Program-made: the position numbers and the translations under genes
Part shown: in pieces, positions 36,390 through 48,270 of the stretch
How positions within the stretch are numbered: the first letter of the stretch is position 1
Layout: the number at the start of each line of letters is the position of its first letter
The notes under the pieces: model-generated
The model's input: only the letters and a program-made list of their open reading frames with translations
Told to the model about the DNA's origin: nothing
Databases searched by the model: none
NCBI GenBank assembly: GCA_022432975.1
Contig: CM039516.1
Span: 29,962,051 to 30,026,050 of the forward strand
Direction of reading: 5' to 3'
Source: Begonia masoniana
Taxonomy: Eukaryota > Streptophyta > Magnoliopsida > Cucurbitales > Begoniaceae
Length of the DNA stretch: 64,000 bases

Positions 36390-36932
36390 TCAAAGCCATC
36401 ACCCGTTCTAGTAGTAGAGCTAGTCGCATTATCTCCGTCTTCAACGTCGTTCCAGAAATCATAACTACAGTTCCGGAATATGTTTCCTCGAATGTTCTAT
36501 GAATCCATCGTTCTTGAGTCAAAAGAAGAATCGCCGTCGTCGATTTTTGGAAATCTTGGTGGCGGCTAGAAACCGAATCGTAGATGCTCCTCCGCGGCTA
36601 GAGGTGCTGAGTAGGGCGCAGGTTGGATTCCCGGCGTCCTGGGTTTTTTGCCTGGGTCTGTTGCTCCGCGCGGCCCCTTTTCAGAATCGAGCTTGGAGTA
36701 CGCTAGCTTGGTCAGCAGTGCTAGCATCGCCTCCTGAGTCGTTTTCAGGTCCTGGAGACGTTGAGCGGTAGTCGTCGCCTTCGCTGCCATGCTGGTCATC
36801 TCGTTCTTTAGCTCTTAAAATCCCTCCGTGAGTTTTCTCAGGCTCTCTGTTGAACCAAGTTGAACAGAACTGTATTCTTCACTCTCTTCGTCTGATTTTG
36901 CTCTCGTTGCAGCCATTCCTCCCATCGTAGCT
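36390..36932 (-). pseudogene. Gag-like start of a retroelement leader region
   Basis: In minus sense, starting just after a primer-binding site: AATRAKSDEESEEYSSVQLG, then LKNEMTSMAAKATTTAQRLQ and EEHLRFGF, stop, PPPRFPKIDDGD. The coiled region followed by a P-P-R-F-P-K-I-D-D-G patch resembles the N-terminus of plant gypsy gag. Two stops are present. Its relation to the copia gag-pol at 31985-35750 is unclear; together with the captured host pieces they form one minus-strand composite. Confidence 0.5.
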
Positions 36933-36944
36933 GCTCTGATACCA
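36933..36944 (-). promoter_or_regulatory. Primer-binding site, initiator tRNA-Met type
   Basis: Minus-strand TGGTATCAGAGC, complementary to the 3' end of plant initiator tRNA-Met, is separated by two bases from a TTACACAACA-type LTR end (LTR starts at 36947 on the plus strand). Confidence 0.8.
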
Positions 36945-36946
36945 CT

Positions 36947-37202
36947 TGTTGTGTAACCCAAGGTTCACAACGAAGAATCGGAAAACTCCACTATATTACT
37001 GGCGAACGTTTACAACGAAAAGGAGAAAACGAAAAGAAAATAGCAAAAACTAATAACAGTCATATCTTCCACACCCTCCTCACTATCAGTACTGCATATT
37101 ATATTGGCACTTCTCTATCGGTTAGGACACGTCAGCCGAGAATCAACTGAATGGGCTGGAAATTAACTGGGTTTGGGTCCAGCATGAGACCTCTTCCATG
37201 AC
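36947..37202 (-). mobile_element. Probable short 5' LTR of the composite element
   Basis: About 255 bp between TGTTGTGTAACCC (sense end, next to the primer-binding site) and CATGACA (sense start TGTCATGGAAG). The outer border is a guess; no second copy and no TSD were found. The 3' LTR of the copia part starts differently (TGTTGAGAATT), which argues that the composite joins two elements. Confidence 0.4.
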
Positions 37203-39385
37203 ACTTGGTCCGGCTCATTTCTCTTCTCTACGTCTTTTGTAATTGTTAGGGCATATATACTCTGTATTTTGTCGATGTTTTTTGAGTTGAATAGAAATCT
37301 TCTCCTTCTTCCTCTTTGTTTCTTCTTCTTCTTCTTCTTCGTAATCTAACACCCACAATTTTCCATCATCCAAGGAGCAAAAAGAGAAGAGAAAAGAAAA
37401 AATACCGGCAAGAGAGAGAGAGTACCGTGAAATGGCACGAAAGGCATAAAACAATTTGAGAAGGTGAGAGAGATGATATTTTTCAGTTAGCCAGAGAAAT
37501 AACTCTCTTCCTCAATATATGGCTCTTCTGCATCTTTTCAAAGAACCTAAAAAAATTTACAAATAAAAAATGGTAGTAGAAGAAAAAAAAATACATGGAA
37601 AAGAAAGGAAATTCTTGAATGAAACCAACAAAGGGTGACAATTTCTTGAGAAGAGTGAATCAAAGAGAAAGAGTATACCATTACAAGAAAAATAAAGAAA
37701 ATTCTGGGCTGGAACCAATAGATGGTAAGAATGTAACACTGAGAGAACCGTGAGGCATGAAATCACATCCACCGAGAAGAGAGAAGAGAGAGAAAGTCGT
37801 ATGAGAGATGTGCAAATGGAGAGGGAGGGAGAACAAGGAAGAGAGAGGCGCAAACGATGAAGAAATACATATTTTGTAATAAAGAGAGCAAGAAAGGAGT
37901 AAGAAAAAAAGAACAAGAGAAAAGAAGAAAGAGAAGCAGAAAAAGAGTGAGAGGCTGCAAATGGTCAATTATTATGTTAACCATTTCAACCTTCTTGTTC
38001 TCTTCTATTGTACAAGGCATAAAGATATATTAGTAAATTACGAAATTAAATTAAATCAATCTTTACAACAAATTAAAAACTATTCTCCTTTTTTAAGATT
38101 TGATTTTGGTTCTTTCCTTTTCAGGTTCGATTTTTTGAAACTGAAATTAAACTAACCAGGATTGGATACGAACAAAAACATAATAATTTTTTTATTATAT
38201 GCTTTATTATTTTTTTACTTAAGCTCAATTTTGGTGTTTTAGTTGGTTTAATCTCGATTTGGATAGATTCTAGTCAAGTTGGTTCAATTGTTTGTAATTT
38301 ATAAAATAAAAATAAAAACATATACTCATATATATGATAACAGTTATGTTCCGTACTGACCCATTTTTAAAAATGGAACCAAGAACTTTGATTTTTCTAG
38401 ATTTAATTCTAAATTTATTTCTTCAAAAATCAAAAACAAAAATGATTTAAACATTAATCATCGGCTCAATTCAATTTTACATGATTTAATCGGAACATGT
38501 CCCACCCCTAGTACTACTTTTCTCTTTCTCTCTTTCGCTAAAATTTTCTTTCTTATGTTTTTATTAAATTTTATTATCATATTATATATTTATTATATTT
38601 AACTAATTTTATTTATTTGAAATTTTTAATTTTATATTATGAATTTATAAATTATAAATATATTATTGTACTTGAATGTAATTTAATATTTTAAAAGCAA
38701 TTAAATATCGTAATCTACCACACACTAAATTACCAAAACACTTACCTGATTTTTTATACACTTGATTATTTTGATACCACAGATTAAAAAAGTGATTACT
38801 AAAGAAACTACATTAATACCGAACTAAGCTAATTAATTTATAAAAAGTTGTTTCTTCTTCCAACGTGCAAATATGATTAAGTCATTCAAAGAAGGAACTC
38901 GACTATGTGTTTTAGAGAGCCTCCAGTCATTCGATGGAGAAGCTCGGTTGATTTGGAGGCGGCATTATTTTTCTCTACATCGTAACATTTCCTTGTTGGT
39001 TCTCTATGTTTTTCCTTTTGTTTGTGTTTGTTCGTATGTCTAGAACGAATTCAGCTACGATTAATGGGAACTTGGTAAAGCATAGAGTTTTTTGATATGG
39101 TTTGTGACTTGGAGTTTTATTTTGAGTCTCGTGCTACAAGGTTTGCTCTTATTCGCCATTGACAAAGTTGGATATTAGAATCATGAGTTTCAAGGTTGAT
39201 GGCTCACTGGGTATTTGTCTCTTCCAATGTTCTTGTTTTTTTTTTTTTTTTTTTTTTTTTTTGAATAAGACATAGGGAAATTGTTGAGTGGAATGAAGGA
39301 ATATGTTTTTGAGTTGGAAAAGATTTTTCTGATGCAGGAAGAGTTTGTCTCAATTGAAGGAGGAGTTTGCTTCTCATTTGAAAAG
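37203..39385. other. Low-complexity and AT-rich sequence, no gene recognised
   Basis: A (TTC)n stretch lies near 37321-37340, a long purine-rich region at 37560-37960, AT-rich DNA to 38900, and an uninterrupted T run at 39237-39262. Long serine/leucine/phenylalanine-rich frames over the purine tract are composition artefacts. Confidence 0.6.
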
Positions 39386-39389
39386 CAGT

Positions 39390-40600
39390 GAGTGATTTAT
39401 AAAAGAAGAATGAGAAGAAGCAGAAGAGCAATACCACATATGTAATGAAGCAGTGACGAACGAGGTGAAAGATTATGAGAACTATAAGAACGAAGCGATG
39501 GATTACAAAGACATCCAAAACAGCAAAATTTATTGTAGTTAAGAGAATGACCAAAGCGTTTCATAGGGAGAAAGAAGTTGAAGTGTTGGAATAGGAAGAT
39601 GATTGATAAGATAAACATTAGTGGCAAATGCCTAAGACCAATATGTCAAAGGCATAGAGGCATGACCTCGTTCAAAATAACCATTGTGCTCTAAAATACA
39701 AGGTGGACTTGTCAAATGGAAAATACAAAGAAAAGCAAGAAACGAGGTAAGAGCTTGATACTCTCCACCATTATAAGAATATAGTGTTATAAGTTTATTT
39801 TTGAAAAAGTCCTCAACTAGAGATTTAAAACGGATAAACACATGGAAAACATGATATTTTTGTTTTTGTGGATAAAACCATATATATTTTATAAAATGAT
39901 CAACACAGATAAGATAATATTTTTAATCATCAACATGTTGAATTGGAGAAATCTAGGCATCAGAGAAGATAATTTCAAAGGGAAGTTTAGATATAAAAGA
40001 AGTCTGAAAAAGGTAGTTCATGACTCTTGTTACATTTTTCATGAGTTGCAATAGAAATCTAAATTTGACTGAGTTGACAATTCAGGGTTACAAACTAGAG
40101 ATAGTATGTTTATAAATAGAGGGAGACAAATATTTAATTTATGATACTACTTATTAAGGGTACATTTGACACTAGAAAAAGCAATTGGAAGAGAAGACTT
40201 ATCAATATATAACAGCCACTAGTACACGCCATCTCTAGTTTGGCCTTGCAAAAGGGTTGCCCCCTTGTTGAGATCCTTCACATGAAAAAGAAGTGGCTAA
40301 AAGTCAATGGATGTATTAGTTGAAAGACAGAATTAGGAAATAGGAAATAAGATTCTTTTTCGTAACAAGTACACAAAGGATATTATCAAGTTTAAAAATA
40401 TGAGAAGGAGATTCAGAGTTACTGGATACAATATGGGTAATAGAAAAACCCATGTCATCTCCAATCTTATGTCATCAAACCTGTCTTTGAGTGCAGTAGT
40501 AGATAAACTGCTTAAATCTATAGTGACGTGATGAGAAGCTCCACTATCATGGAGCCAACTATGAGGTATTTGCAGTGCTTGATGTTGTTGTAGTGTTGAT
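39390..40600 (-). pseudogene. Second Ty1/copia relic: protease to integrase
   Basis: In minus sense: SWLHDSGASHHVT (protease active site, about 40522-40560); SSNSESPSHIFKLDNILCVL and KKNLIS; HVKDLNKGATLL-like gag-pre-integrase text; FKSLVEDFFKNKLITLYSYN with GGEYQALTSFLA and LEHNGYFERGHA (integrase, 39640-39840; the second catalytic aspartate of S-D-N-G reads tyrosine); then LNYNKFCCFGCLCNPSLRSY at about 39500-39560. Frequent stops. It belongs to a different copia lineage from the copy at 31985-35750. Confidence 0.85.
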
Positions 40601-40619
40601 ATGACCTGGGGTGAATTAG

Positions 40620-41608
40620 GTTATATTCTTTTCCAATCCAATAAGAAAAAACTGATTAGTTTGCAAATTTAGAGTGACTAAAATCTCTAAATAGCAATAA
40701 TGTAATTGTTCTAATATATAGACACAAAAAGTAAATAAAACTATAGAGATAAAGAGAGTTTGTAGATGCTATTTATAACGTATTTCTTTCAAGCTGCCTA
40801 CAGTTTGCGCTCCATGAATTTTCTTTGAAAATTCTTTTCCTTGACCATTTGAGCTTTTAGGCATCAATCTTGCATTAGGCCATCACCAAGTCTCTTTCAA
40901 CTATAAAGTAGATATTGAAAAGTTTTTGGTACAAGAACCTAACTTTCACAAGATTTTACTCATGTGAGGTAAAGATGAAAGTTAGGTTGGGTAGCTCAAA
41001 ATCGTATAGCTTGGATATCTCAAATTCAATTGCATCTCTTCTGTTTGCTAAAGTTATTTGCACCACATATGCAACTTCTCTTTATAGACAAGCCTTATGT
41101 CTTTGAGTTGGTGCTCAAACATTGATACTCCATGGTCGACAGTGATGCGTCTGTTAGAGATAATTTTGTGGAAGGTATTCTACCACTGATAAGCGTCTGG
41201 TCTACCGCCCCGGTTTAATGCGTCATGGTTCTATCGCAGAGTTCATCAATTTGAAATTGTCTCAGATCTGTACTGCTGTGAGAAGTCGCTGGTCTACCGC
41301 AAATTAGGGTCCAATCTATTGCATGTTATGTTAGAAAATACATGCCCCAGATTTGGGCTACTACGAAACCCCTGGTCTTCCGTTGTGGTTTTACTATAGT
41401 TGAGGTTCGATCTACCATTGTTTAATTCATCAGAAAATCCTCACGGAATAGGACTACCGCAAATGGTCTCTGGGCTACCGCAGGCAATTTTGTCAAATAT
41501 ATCACTCAAGACTAGAGCCCACAGTTGAGCTCAAGTCAACCACAACACATAATTTAACACTAAGTTGAGCATTCTTTTTCATTTAAGTCCAAATAATAAA
41601 CTTTAAAA
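40620..41608. other. Unassigned sequence with reiterated CTACCGC words
   Basis: 41190-41500 has repeated GGTCTACCGC / GGGCTACCGCA / CGATCTACC words at irregular spacing, in the style of the word blocks of L1, L4, L6 and L7. It may belong to an unrecognised LTR copy. 40620-41150 shows nothing. Confidence 0.4.
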
Positions 41609-42740
41609 CATGTTGTAACACCCAGAAATTTCGTTTTAAGGATTCCGAGCTTTAAGTTTCGAATATTAAGTATTTAAGCATTATAGAATTTTAAATTCGT
41701 GGAAATAATAAATTAAGTCCAAATGGTCAACGGGAAGTTTCGTTAGAGCCCTAAGAATAAATAGGAATATTTGGAGGAATAAGGGAATTTTGGAGAAGTT
41801 AAACCGATAGAGGAAGTAACCATTAGAGCTAAGGAAATATAAAAAGGGCATTTAGGTAATTGTTAAAGTCAAAATTTAATAAAACCTAAGGTTTCTCTCT
41901 CTCTTCCTCACTTCTCCTCCACGCACGAAACTCTCTCCCTCTCTTTGGCGATTTCTTCCTTTCTCCATCGCCATCTCCAACGGTTCGATCTCTACTCCGA
42001 GTCCGGCGTTTTCTTCTCCAAGTTTCTTCCCCAAATCAATCCTCTAGGTGAGTTCTACATTCTAGATAAGTTATTTGTGGTGTTAGGGTTTGTTTTGGGT
42101 TAGGGTTTGTGAAGAAAATTTAGGGTTTTTGTTAGAAATCGTTATGGTAGTTTATTTAATACTCATTGATGATGTTTAATGATGAATCTAGGTTGTTGGA
42201 GTAGATTTATGGTGTTGGATGATGTTTAATGTGAAATTTAGGTTGTTGAAAATTGTTAGGAAGACACTAAATGAGTGTTGAAGTTAGTGAGCACTAAGTG
42301 CTCGATAAAATGCCTAAGTGAAGTGATTTAGAGTTTTTGCAAGGGTTCGTCCTAGCTCGAGAAGTCGATTGTTTGGATTCGATGTTTGAAAGTTAATATT
42401 AATCATGTGTTGTTAAATGCTCTAGGTAATCCAAGCTCAAAGGACGGTGCTCGGCATATTTAGGACGCCAGGTAAGTGAGTGTTAGGTTTCCGGCCACTA
42501 AGGCCCTACGTCGTAACGATGTCGATTATGTTTATTGTGACGAGGTTAGATGGTTACATGGGTTGATGGTAAGAAGGGTAGTTAAGTAGTGCCTTAGCAA
42601 AGTTTAGTGGTTGATCGATAGACGTTTCTATGTGTTTATGTATGGTCTCCTCGTGCATCAATGTTTTCTTAAAGTGCATACGAACTGTTATGAATATGTT
42701 TTTATGAAAAAGTTAAATGAAGAGAACATCAGTGAACGTG

Positions 42741-44556
42741 TATGCTTCTCACGGGACCAAATGAATGTTTCTCACGGGAGGAAATGAATGTTTCTCACGG
42801 GACCAATGAATGTTCCACGGACCAAATTGAATGGTTCTCACGGGACCAAATGAATAGTTTCTCACGGGACCAAATGAATTGTTTCTCACGGGACCAAATG
42901 AATGTTTCTCACGGGACCAAATGAATGTTTCTCACGGGACCAAATGAATGTTTCTCACGGGACCAAATGAATGTTTCTCACGGGACCAAATGAATGTTTC
43001 TCACGGGACCAAATGAATGTTTCTCACGGGACCAAATGAATGTTTCTCACGGGACCAAATGAATGTTTCTCACGGGACCAAATGAATGTTTCTCACGGGA
43101 CCAAATGAATGTTTCTCACGGGACCAAATGAATGTTTCTCACGGGACCAAATGAATGTTTCTCACGGGACCAAATGAATGTTTCTCACGGGACCAAATGA
43201 ATGTTTCTCACGGGACCAAATGAATGTTTCTCACGGGACCAAATGAATGTTTCTCACGGGACCAAATGAATGTTTCTCACGGGACCAAATGAATGTTTCT
43301 CACGGGACCAAATGAATGTTTCTCACGGGACCAAATGAATGTTTCTCACGGGACCAAATGAATGTTTCTCACGGGACCAAATGAATGTTTCTCACGGGAC
43401 CAAATGAATGTTTCTCACGGGACCAAATGAATGTTTCTCACGGGACCAAATGAATGTTTCTCACGGGACCAAATGAATGTTTCTCACGGGACCAAATGAA
43501 TGTTTCTCACGGGACCAAATGAATGTTTCTCACGGGACCAAATGAATGTTTCTCACGGGACCAAATGAATGTTTCTCACGGGACCAAATGAATGTTTCTC
43601 ACGGGACCAAATGAATGTTTCTCACGGGACCAAATGAATGTTTCTCACGGGACCAAATGAATGTTTCTCACGGGACCAAATGAATGTTTCTCACGGGACC
43701 AAATGAATGTTTCTCACGGGACCAAATGAATGTTTCTCACGGGACCAAATGAATGTTTCTCACGGGACCAAATGAATGTTTCTCACGGGACCAAATGAAT
43801 GTTTCTCACGGGACCAAATGAATGTTTCTCACGGGACCAAATGAATGTTTCTCACGGGACCAAATGAATGTTTCTCACGGGACCAAATGAATGTTTCTCA
43901 CGGGACCAAATGAATGTTTCTCACGGGACCAAATGAATGTTTCTCACGGGACCAAATGAATGTTTCTCACGGGACCAAATGAATGTTTCTCACGGGACCA
44001 AATGAATGTTTCTCACGGGACCAAATGAATGTTTCTCACGGGACCAAATGAATGTTTCTCACGGGACCAAATGAATGTTTCTCACGGGACCAAATGAATG
44101 TTTCTCACGGGACCAAATGAATGTTTCTCACGGGACCAAATGAATGTTTCTCACGGGACCAAATGAATGTTTCTCACGGGACCAAATGAATGTTTCTCAC
44201 GGGACCAAATGAATGTTTCTCACGGGACCAAATGAATGTTTCTCACGGGACCAAATGAATGTTTCTCACGGGACCAAATGAATGTTTCTCACGGGACCAA
44301 ATGAATGTTTCTCACGGGACCAAATGAATGTTTCTCACGGGACCAAATGAATGTTTCTCACGGGACCAAATGAATGTTTCTCACGGGACCAAATGAATGT
44401 TTCTCACGGGACCAAATGAATGTTTCTCACGGGACCAAATGAATGTTTCTCACGGGACCAAATGAATGTTTCTCACGGGACCAAATGAATGTTTCTCACG
44501 GGACCAAATGAATGTTTCTCACGGGACCAAATGAATGTTTCTCACGGGACCAAATA
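42741..44556. repeat. 23-bp tandem array, about 78 copies
   Basis: The unit is AATGTTTCTCACGGGACCAA plus ATG. The first six or so units (42741-42890) carry substitutions and indels; from about 42895 on, about 72 units look identical, so expansion is recent and polar. It starts directly after the ATGAAAAAG..AATGAAG stretch where the other copies also expand repeats. Confidence 0.95.
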
Positions 44557-44915
44557 GTAAATTGTACAGATTTGGAAATGTTTAGGTACCTTATTAGGGT
44601 ATTTGGTGACTGTATGGATAATGTAAAATGTTTTGTGGTGTTTTCGATGTTTTAAAACAGGTAAGAATGTTAAACTTTTAACGGAACCACGCGGTTCGTT
44701 TTTATAAAATTTGATTATGCTTAACGTAAATCGTGTCGGTTTTGAGTGTTGAGTAAGTGTATGTGGAGAGTATTTTATGGAGATAGGTATGATTTGGGTG
44801 AAATTGTAGTGAGAAAGTGATGAGATATGGGTTGTGTGTTTTTGGTATTTAAGTGAGGAGTACAGGGGCGAATGATGAAGAAAAAGGAAAGAAGAAGAGG
44901 AAGAGGAAGAGCTGG

Positions 44916-45092
44916 ACTCTCTGGAGTCCAGAGAGTCTGGCGATTGCTCGCCTCCCAGAGGCAAGCAATCGCCTCTTCCTCTGGCAATCGCTGGAGAAGC
45001 GATTGCCAAGAGGTAATCGCCATATGGCGATTGCTCCAACGAGCAATCGCCTAGGGCGATCACTCGCCAGTTTTCTGGCGAGTGATCGCCAC
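44916..45092. repeat. Palindrome block in L7: 21-bp hairpin plus reiterated GCGATTGC words
   Basis: A perfect palindrome, arms ACTCTCTGGA/TCCAGAGAGT around one G (44916-44936), is related to the hairpin of L1 at 4501. GCGATTGC, GCAATCGC, GGCGATCACTCGCC and GGCGAGTGATCGCC words follow, several as inverted pairs (CTGGCGATTG...CAATCGC; CCATATGG centre at 45021-45028). Confidence 0.75.
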
Positions 45093-45545
45093 CTCCTCTG
45101 CCTATTAAAAAAATAATAATAAAATAATAATGTTTTCTTTTATTAATTAATTGTTTTAATAGTTTAAGTTTATTGTTTTAGTAATTGTTTTAAATGATTT
45201 ACTAAACGAACTTCGATTTCGATTTTGATTGAGATTTCCGCTTAAGTACAGTTAAAAAAAAAAAAAAAAAACAATATCACGGGTAAGGGTCGTGACACAT
45301 GTAACCCATTATTACATTCTAATACCCAGTACAAGTGTATTTCCAAGGTGAGTAAGAATTATGTTAACTTAGAATAAATTTTTCAATTCAAAATTTTTTA
45401 ATTATCAAAAACAAAAAGCTTAAATTTTATTAAGCTAATAATCTATCCTTTTTTAGGATGAAATTTTTTAATTTCACCTTAACATAAAGAGGAATACAAT
45501 TCTCCCTCTTAGTGTATGGATATATATATATATCTTAAGATAAGG

Positions 45546-48265
45546 TGTGACGACCCAAAACCGAATCCGATCGGGGTCCGGGATCGGAGCCATCACTCCG
45601 GGACAGTGGACGGAAAACGGTGACCAATTTTTTTTGAACATAAACAGAACAGACAGCGTTACTGGAACAACTTATAAAAGCCAACTAAACTTTTAAAACT
45701 TTAAGGGGAAACGGAACCGAATGACCGAAAACATGTACTGTCAATGCAAACCCTAAAAGAGCATAGCTTTACAGAGGGGAGAAATTACAGTGAGTAACAG
45801 AGTATAAATAACAGCAGAAAAACAGGGAATGAAGTCGAAAGGCATAGGCAGAAATCTGGCGGAAAAACTTAGTTTAAAACTGGGCGGAAGAATTGAATGA
45901 CGTCAGCCGGAAGATATAAATGCAAAGGCAGAAGCGGAGATGACGTCAGCCGGAAGGAACAAACAGCAGCTTAGATCAGATGAGGTGATGACGTCAGCCG
46001 GAAGATGGATGGCATCAACCGGAAGATGTGAAGACGTCATCGGCAGATACAGATAGTAAACGAAATCGGCAGAAGGTGATGACGTCATCGGAAGATAGAT
46101 GATGTCACCGGAAGATGTAGGCATTAAACGTAATCAGCAGGAGATGAAAACAGTGGATGACGTCATCAGAAGAGGAGATGACGTCAGACGGTAGATGCAG
46201 GCATTAAACGAAATCGGATTATGTGATGACGTCATCGGAAGATGTGATGATGTCATCGGCAGATAAAGATAGTAAACGTAATCGGCAGAAGAAAAGCTAT
46301 GGTGACGTCATCAGAAGAGGAGATGACGTCGTCGGAAGATGAAGTTAAACTGAGAGACAGATGAAACCGGCAGAAGTAACTAAGACTGATGAAATCAACT
46401 GTTCACCGGTGGATGAGATAAGACAAAATGTGAACAGTGACTATCGGTGGATGCATTAAACGTGATCGGAAGATGCAGTTTAAAAGGGCAGAATTTGACA
46501 ACTTTCAACAGAAAACATATAGACAGAGAGCTTAAAGAACAGAAAACATGAAAGTCTCAGATTCTCAAACCAATTCAAAACATGGTTCTCGAGCACAACA
46601 GAAGGCATACAGGTTTCAGACCTTCAAACCCAATTCTAAACACAGTTTTAAAACATGCATGGGAACATGACAGAAGTTAGAAAACCTAACAGAAGATCAA
46701 GAAAACAACTGCATGGATTATTCCAAAACCAGAGACAATCCATGCACAGATTATCAGAGAATATCTCAAACAAATTCCAGAATACTCTAGAATACAAATT
46801 TAACTGTCAAATACAGCGGTTTTAAACATTGAAACAGAATCTATGCATTGTTTTAAAATTTCAAAGACAGTACAAAACTTAACATAGATTTACAGAAACT
46901 CCCAAAACAGAAGTTTTCTACAGGGCTTTTAACACAAAGACCAGAATTTCATAAAAACTTTACAATATAAACTATATTTTAAAAGCTTGAACCTCAGAAC
47001 AGAATTATGTCTATCTGCAGCAACCACCCTGTGAGCTCGATCCACCAATTACATTAGATCGTCATTTTGAGGAACAAGGTCCTCGGTTTCAGGTTCAGTA
47101 CCTACATCAGAGAGTTCACCTATGAGTCTAAAACTCAGTAAGGACATAATCAGGATGCAGTGATGCAAAATGCTATGCATGGAGTTTTTCAGAAATACGG
47201 TGACAGTACAGAGCATTAAGTTACAGTGGCAGTAGAATTAAGTGGAGCTTATAGGGGAACTGGCAAACAGTGGGGGAGGGGGAGGGTGCACTATCAGGCA
47301 CATTTAGGGAAACAGTACAGTAAACAGTTCTGGGGCCAGTCTCCGTCTCGCACTTAACCTGGTACATTTCAGTCGGATTTTATCTTATTTAGTTTCAAAC
47401 AGTGTACAGAAAACATTTGCATGTCTTTCAGAGAAAACATGTATGCATGAACGGTGCTTGAACTTAAACAGGCAGACAGCAGAAATAAGACAACAGAAGG
47501 TAAATCGAAGCCAGACATTTCAGAAACATAGACTGTAACCTTTCTACCCAAAACAACCCGACGGAACAGGAAACCTAGTACCTCCGTGATGTAGGGCCTT
47601 AAGGGCCAACCTACGGTTATGAACTTACCTGTTTTTTCTCGATGCAGTTAGCTGGAAAGTTTCGGAATAGACAGATCTGTAACATGCACATAGAGAGGTA
47701 AACAATACTGCAAATGTTAACTAATAACTTAGAAATTATGCAGCAGACTCATTTCAGATTTGTAGAAAACAACAAGTGTGTTTCCATACAAAAACCGAGA
47801 GTTTTCTCCAAAATAACTTAACCTAAAACTTCAGCAATACACATACTTTTGCTTGTCCAAATTTATTAGCGTGAGTAGATGCTTACCTTTGCTAAAGGAA
47901 ACAGAAGAATGCAGGAGAAACAAAATGTGGAACTTTGTTTCAATTGCCAGGATGAGAGCAAATAAAGAAAGAAGAGAAGAAGCAGAGAAGTGAAGAGGGT
48001 TTCACGTAGGAGGAAGAACTTAGCTTCTTCATCAAGTCGCCAGATGTCACTCAACCATTGGATATCTCCCACCAACCATAATTTCTCTCCAAATTACCCT
48101 TCCATGCATTTTAAACTTAGTGTTTAGTTTAGTTACACATTAGTTCGGTTCTCCCCTCACTAAATGCTCCAAAATTTACAATAAAATAGTTATTGTATTT
48201 ATGGCAATTTAATTCCATACAATAATTCAACAGATTATTACACGGCCAAAATGCCGGGTGTTACA
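45546..48265 (-). mobile_element. L8: 2.7-kb solo LTR with a TGACGTCA cluster
   Basis: TGTGACGACCC to ATGCCGGGTGTTACA, with TSD TAAGG (45541-45545, 48266-48270). Leader in sense: donor AAAG/GTAAGC at 47887/47886, acceptor TTACAG/A at 47677/47676, 48-nt block 47629-47676, donor CAG/GTAAGTT at 47629/47628, H1 GGCC-CTTAA-GGCC (47595-47607), CCTACATCAC (47586-47595), H2 with changed stem TGAGT..ACTCA (47123-47137), acceptor GATGTAG/GTACTG at 47102/47101, then an acidic frame DVGTEPETEDLVPQNDD. A G-rich run (GGGGGAGGGGGAGGG) is at 47271-47286. Confidence 0.85.
45897..46340. promoter_or_regulatory. Cluster of about ten TGACGTC(A) bZIP-type sites in L8
   Basis: GATGACGTCAGCCGG, GATGACGTCATCGGAAG and one-base variants recur about every 40 bp; most contain the full palindrome TGACGTCA. 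TGACG/ACGTCA is the known binding core of plant bZIP proteins (TGA class, C-box/CRE-like). Two to three such words are also in L3 (about 12000-12085) and L5 (about 25122-25185), so the cluster is an amplification of an ancestral motif. Binding is inferred. Confidence 0.65.
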
Positions 48266-48270
48266 TAAGG

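Larger units (their letters stand above)
41614..45297 (+). mobile_element. L7: 3.7-kb solo LTR with a 23-bp array
   Basis: TGTAACACCCAG to AGGGTCGTGACA, with TSD CATGT (41609-41613, 45298-45302). Leader: TATA-like ATATAAAA at 41837-41844, pyrimidine-rich leader 41890-41960, donor TCTAG/GTGAGT at 42047/42048, acceptor CTCTAG/GT at 42425/42426, 46-nt block 42426-42471, donor CAG/GTAAGTG at 42471/42472, H1 GGCC-ACTAA-GGCC (42493-42505), CCTACGTCGT (42505-42514). The downstream acceptor word and H2 are missing; the array and short unrelated sequence replace them. A palindrome block is at 44916-45092. Confidence 0.85.

Noticed and set aside
37557..37968. Long Ser/Leu/Phe-rich frames on the minus strand
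   Set aside because: They overlap a purine-rich low-complexity tract in several frames at once; composition artefact.
38461..38515. Possible hAT right end (ATGTCCCACCCCTAG)
   Set aside because: No matching left terminus or 8-bp duplication could be found.
44542..45063. 173-codon minus-strand frame
   Set aside because: Overlaps the palindrome block and the LTR end antisense; no homology recognised and opposing frames are equally open.
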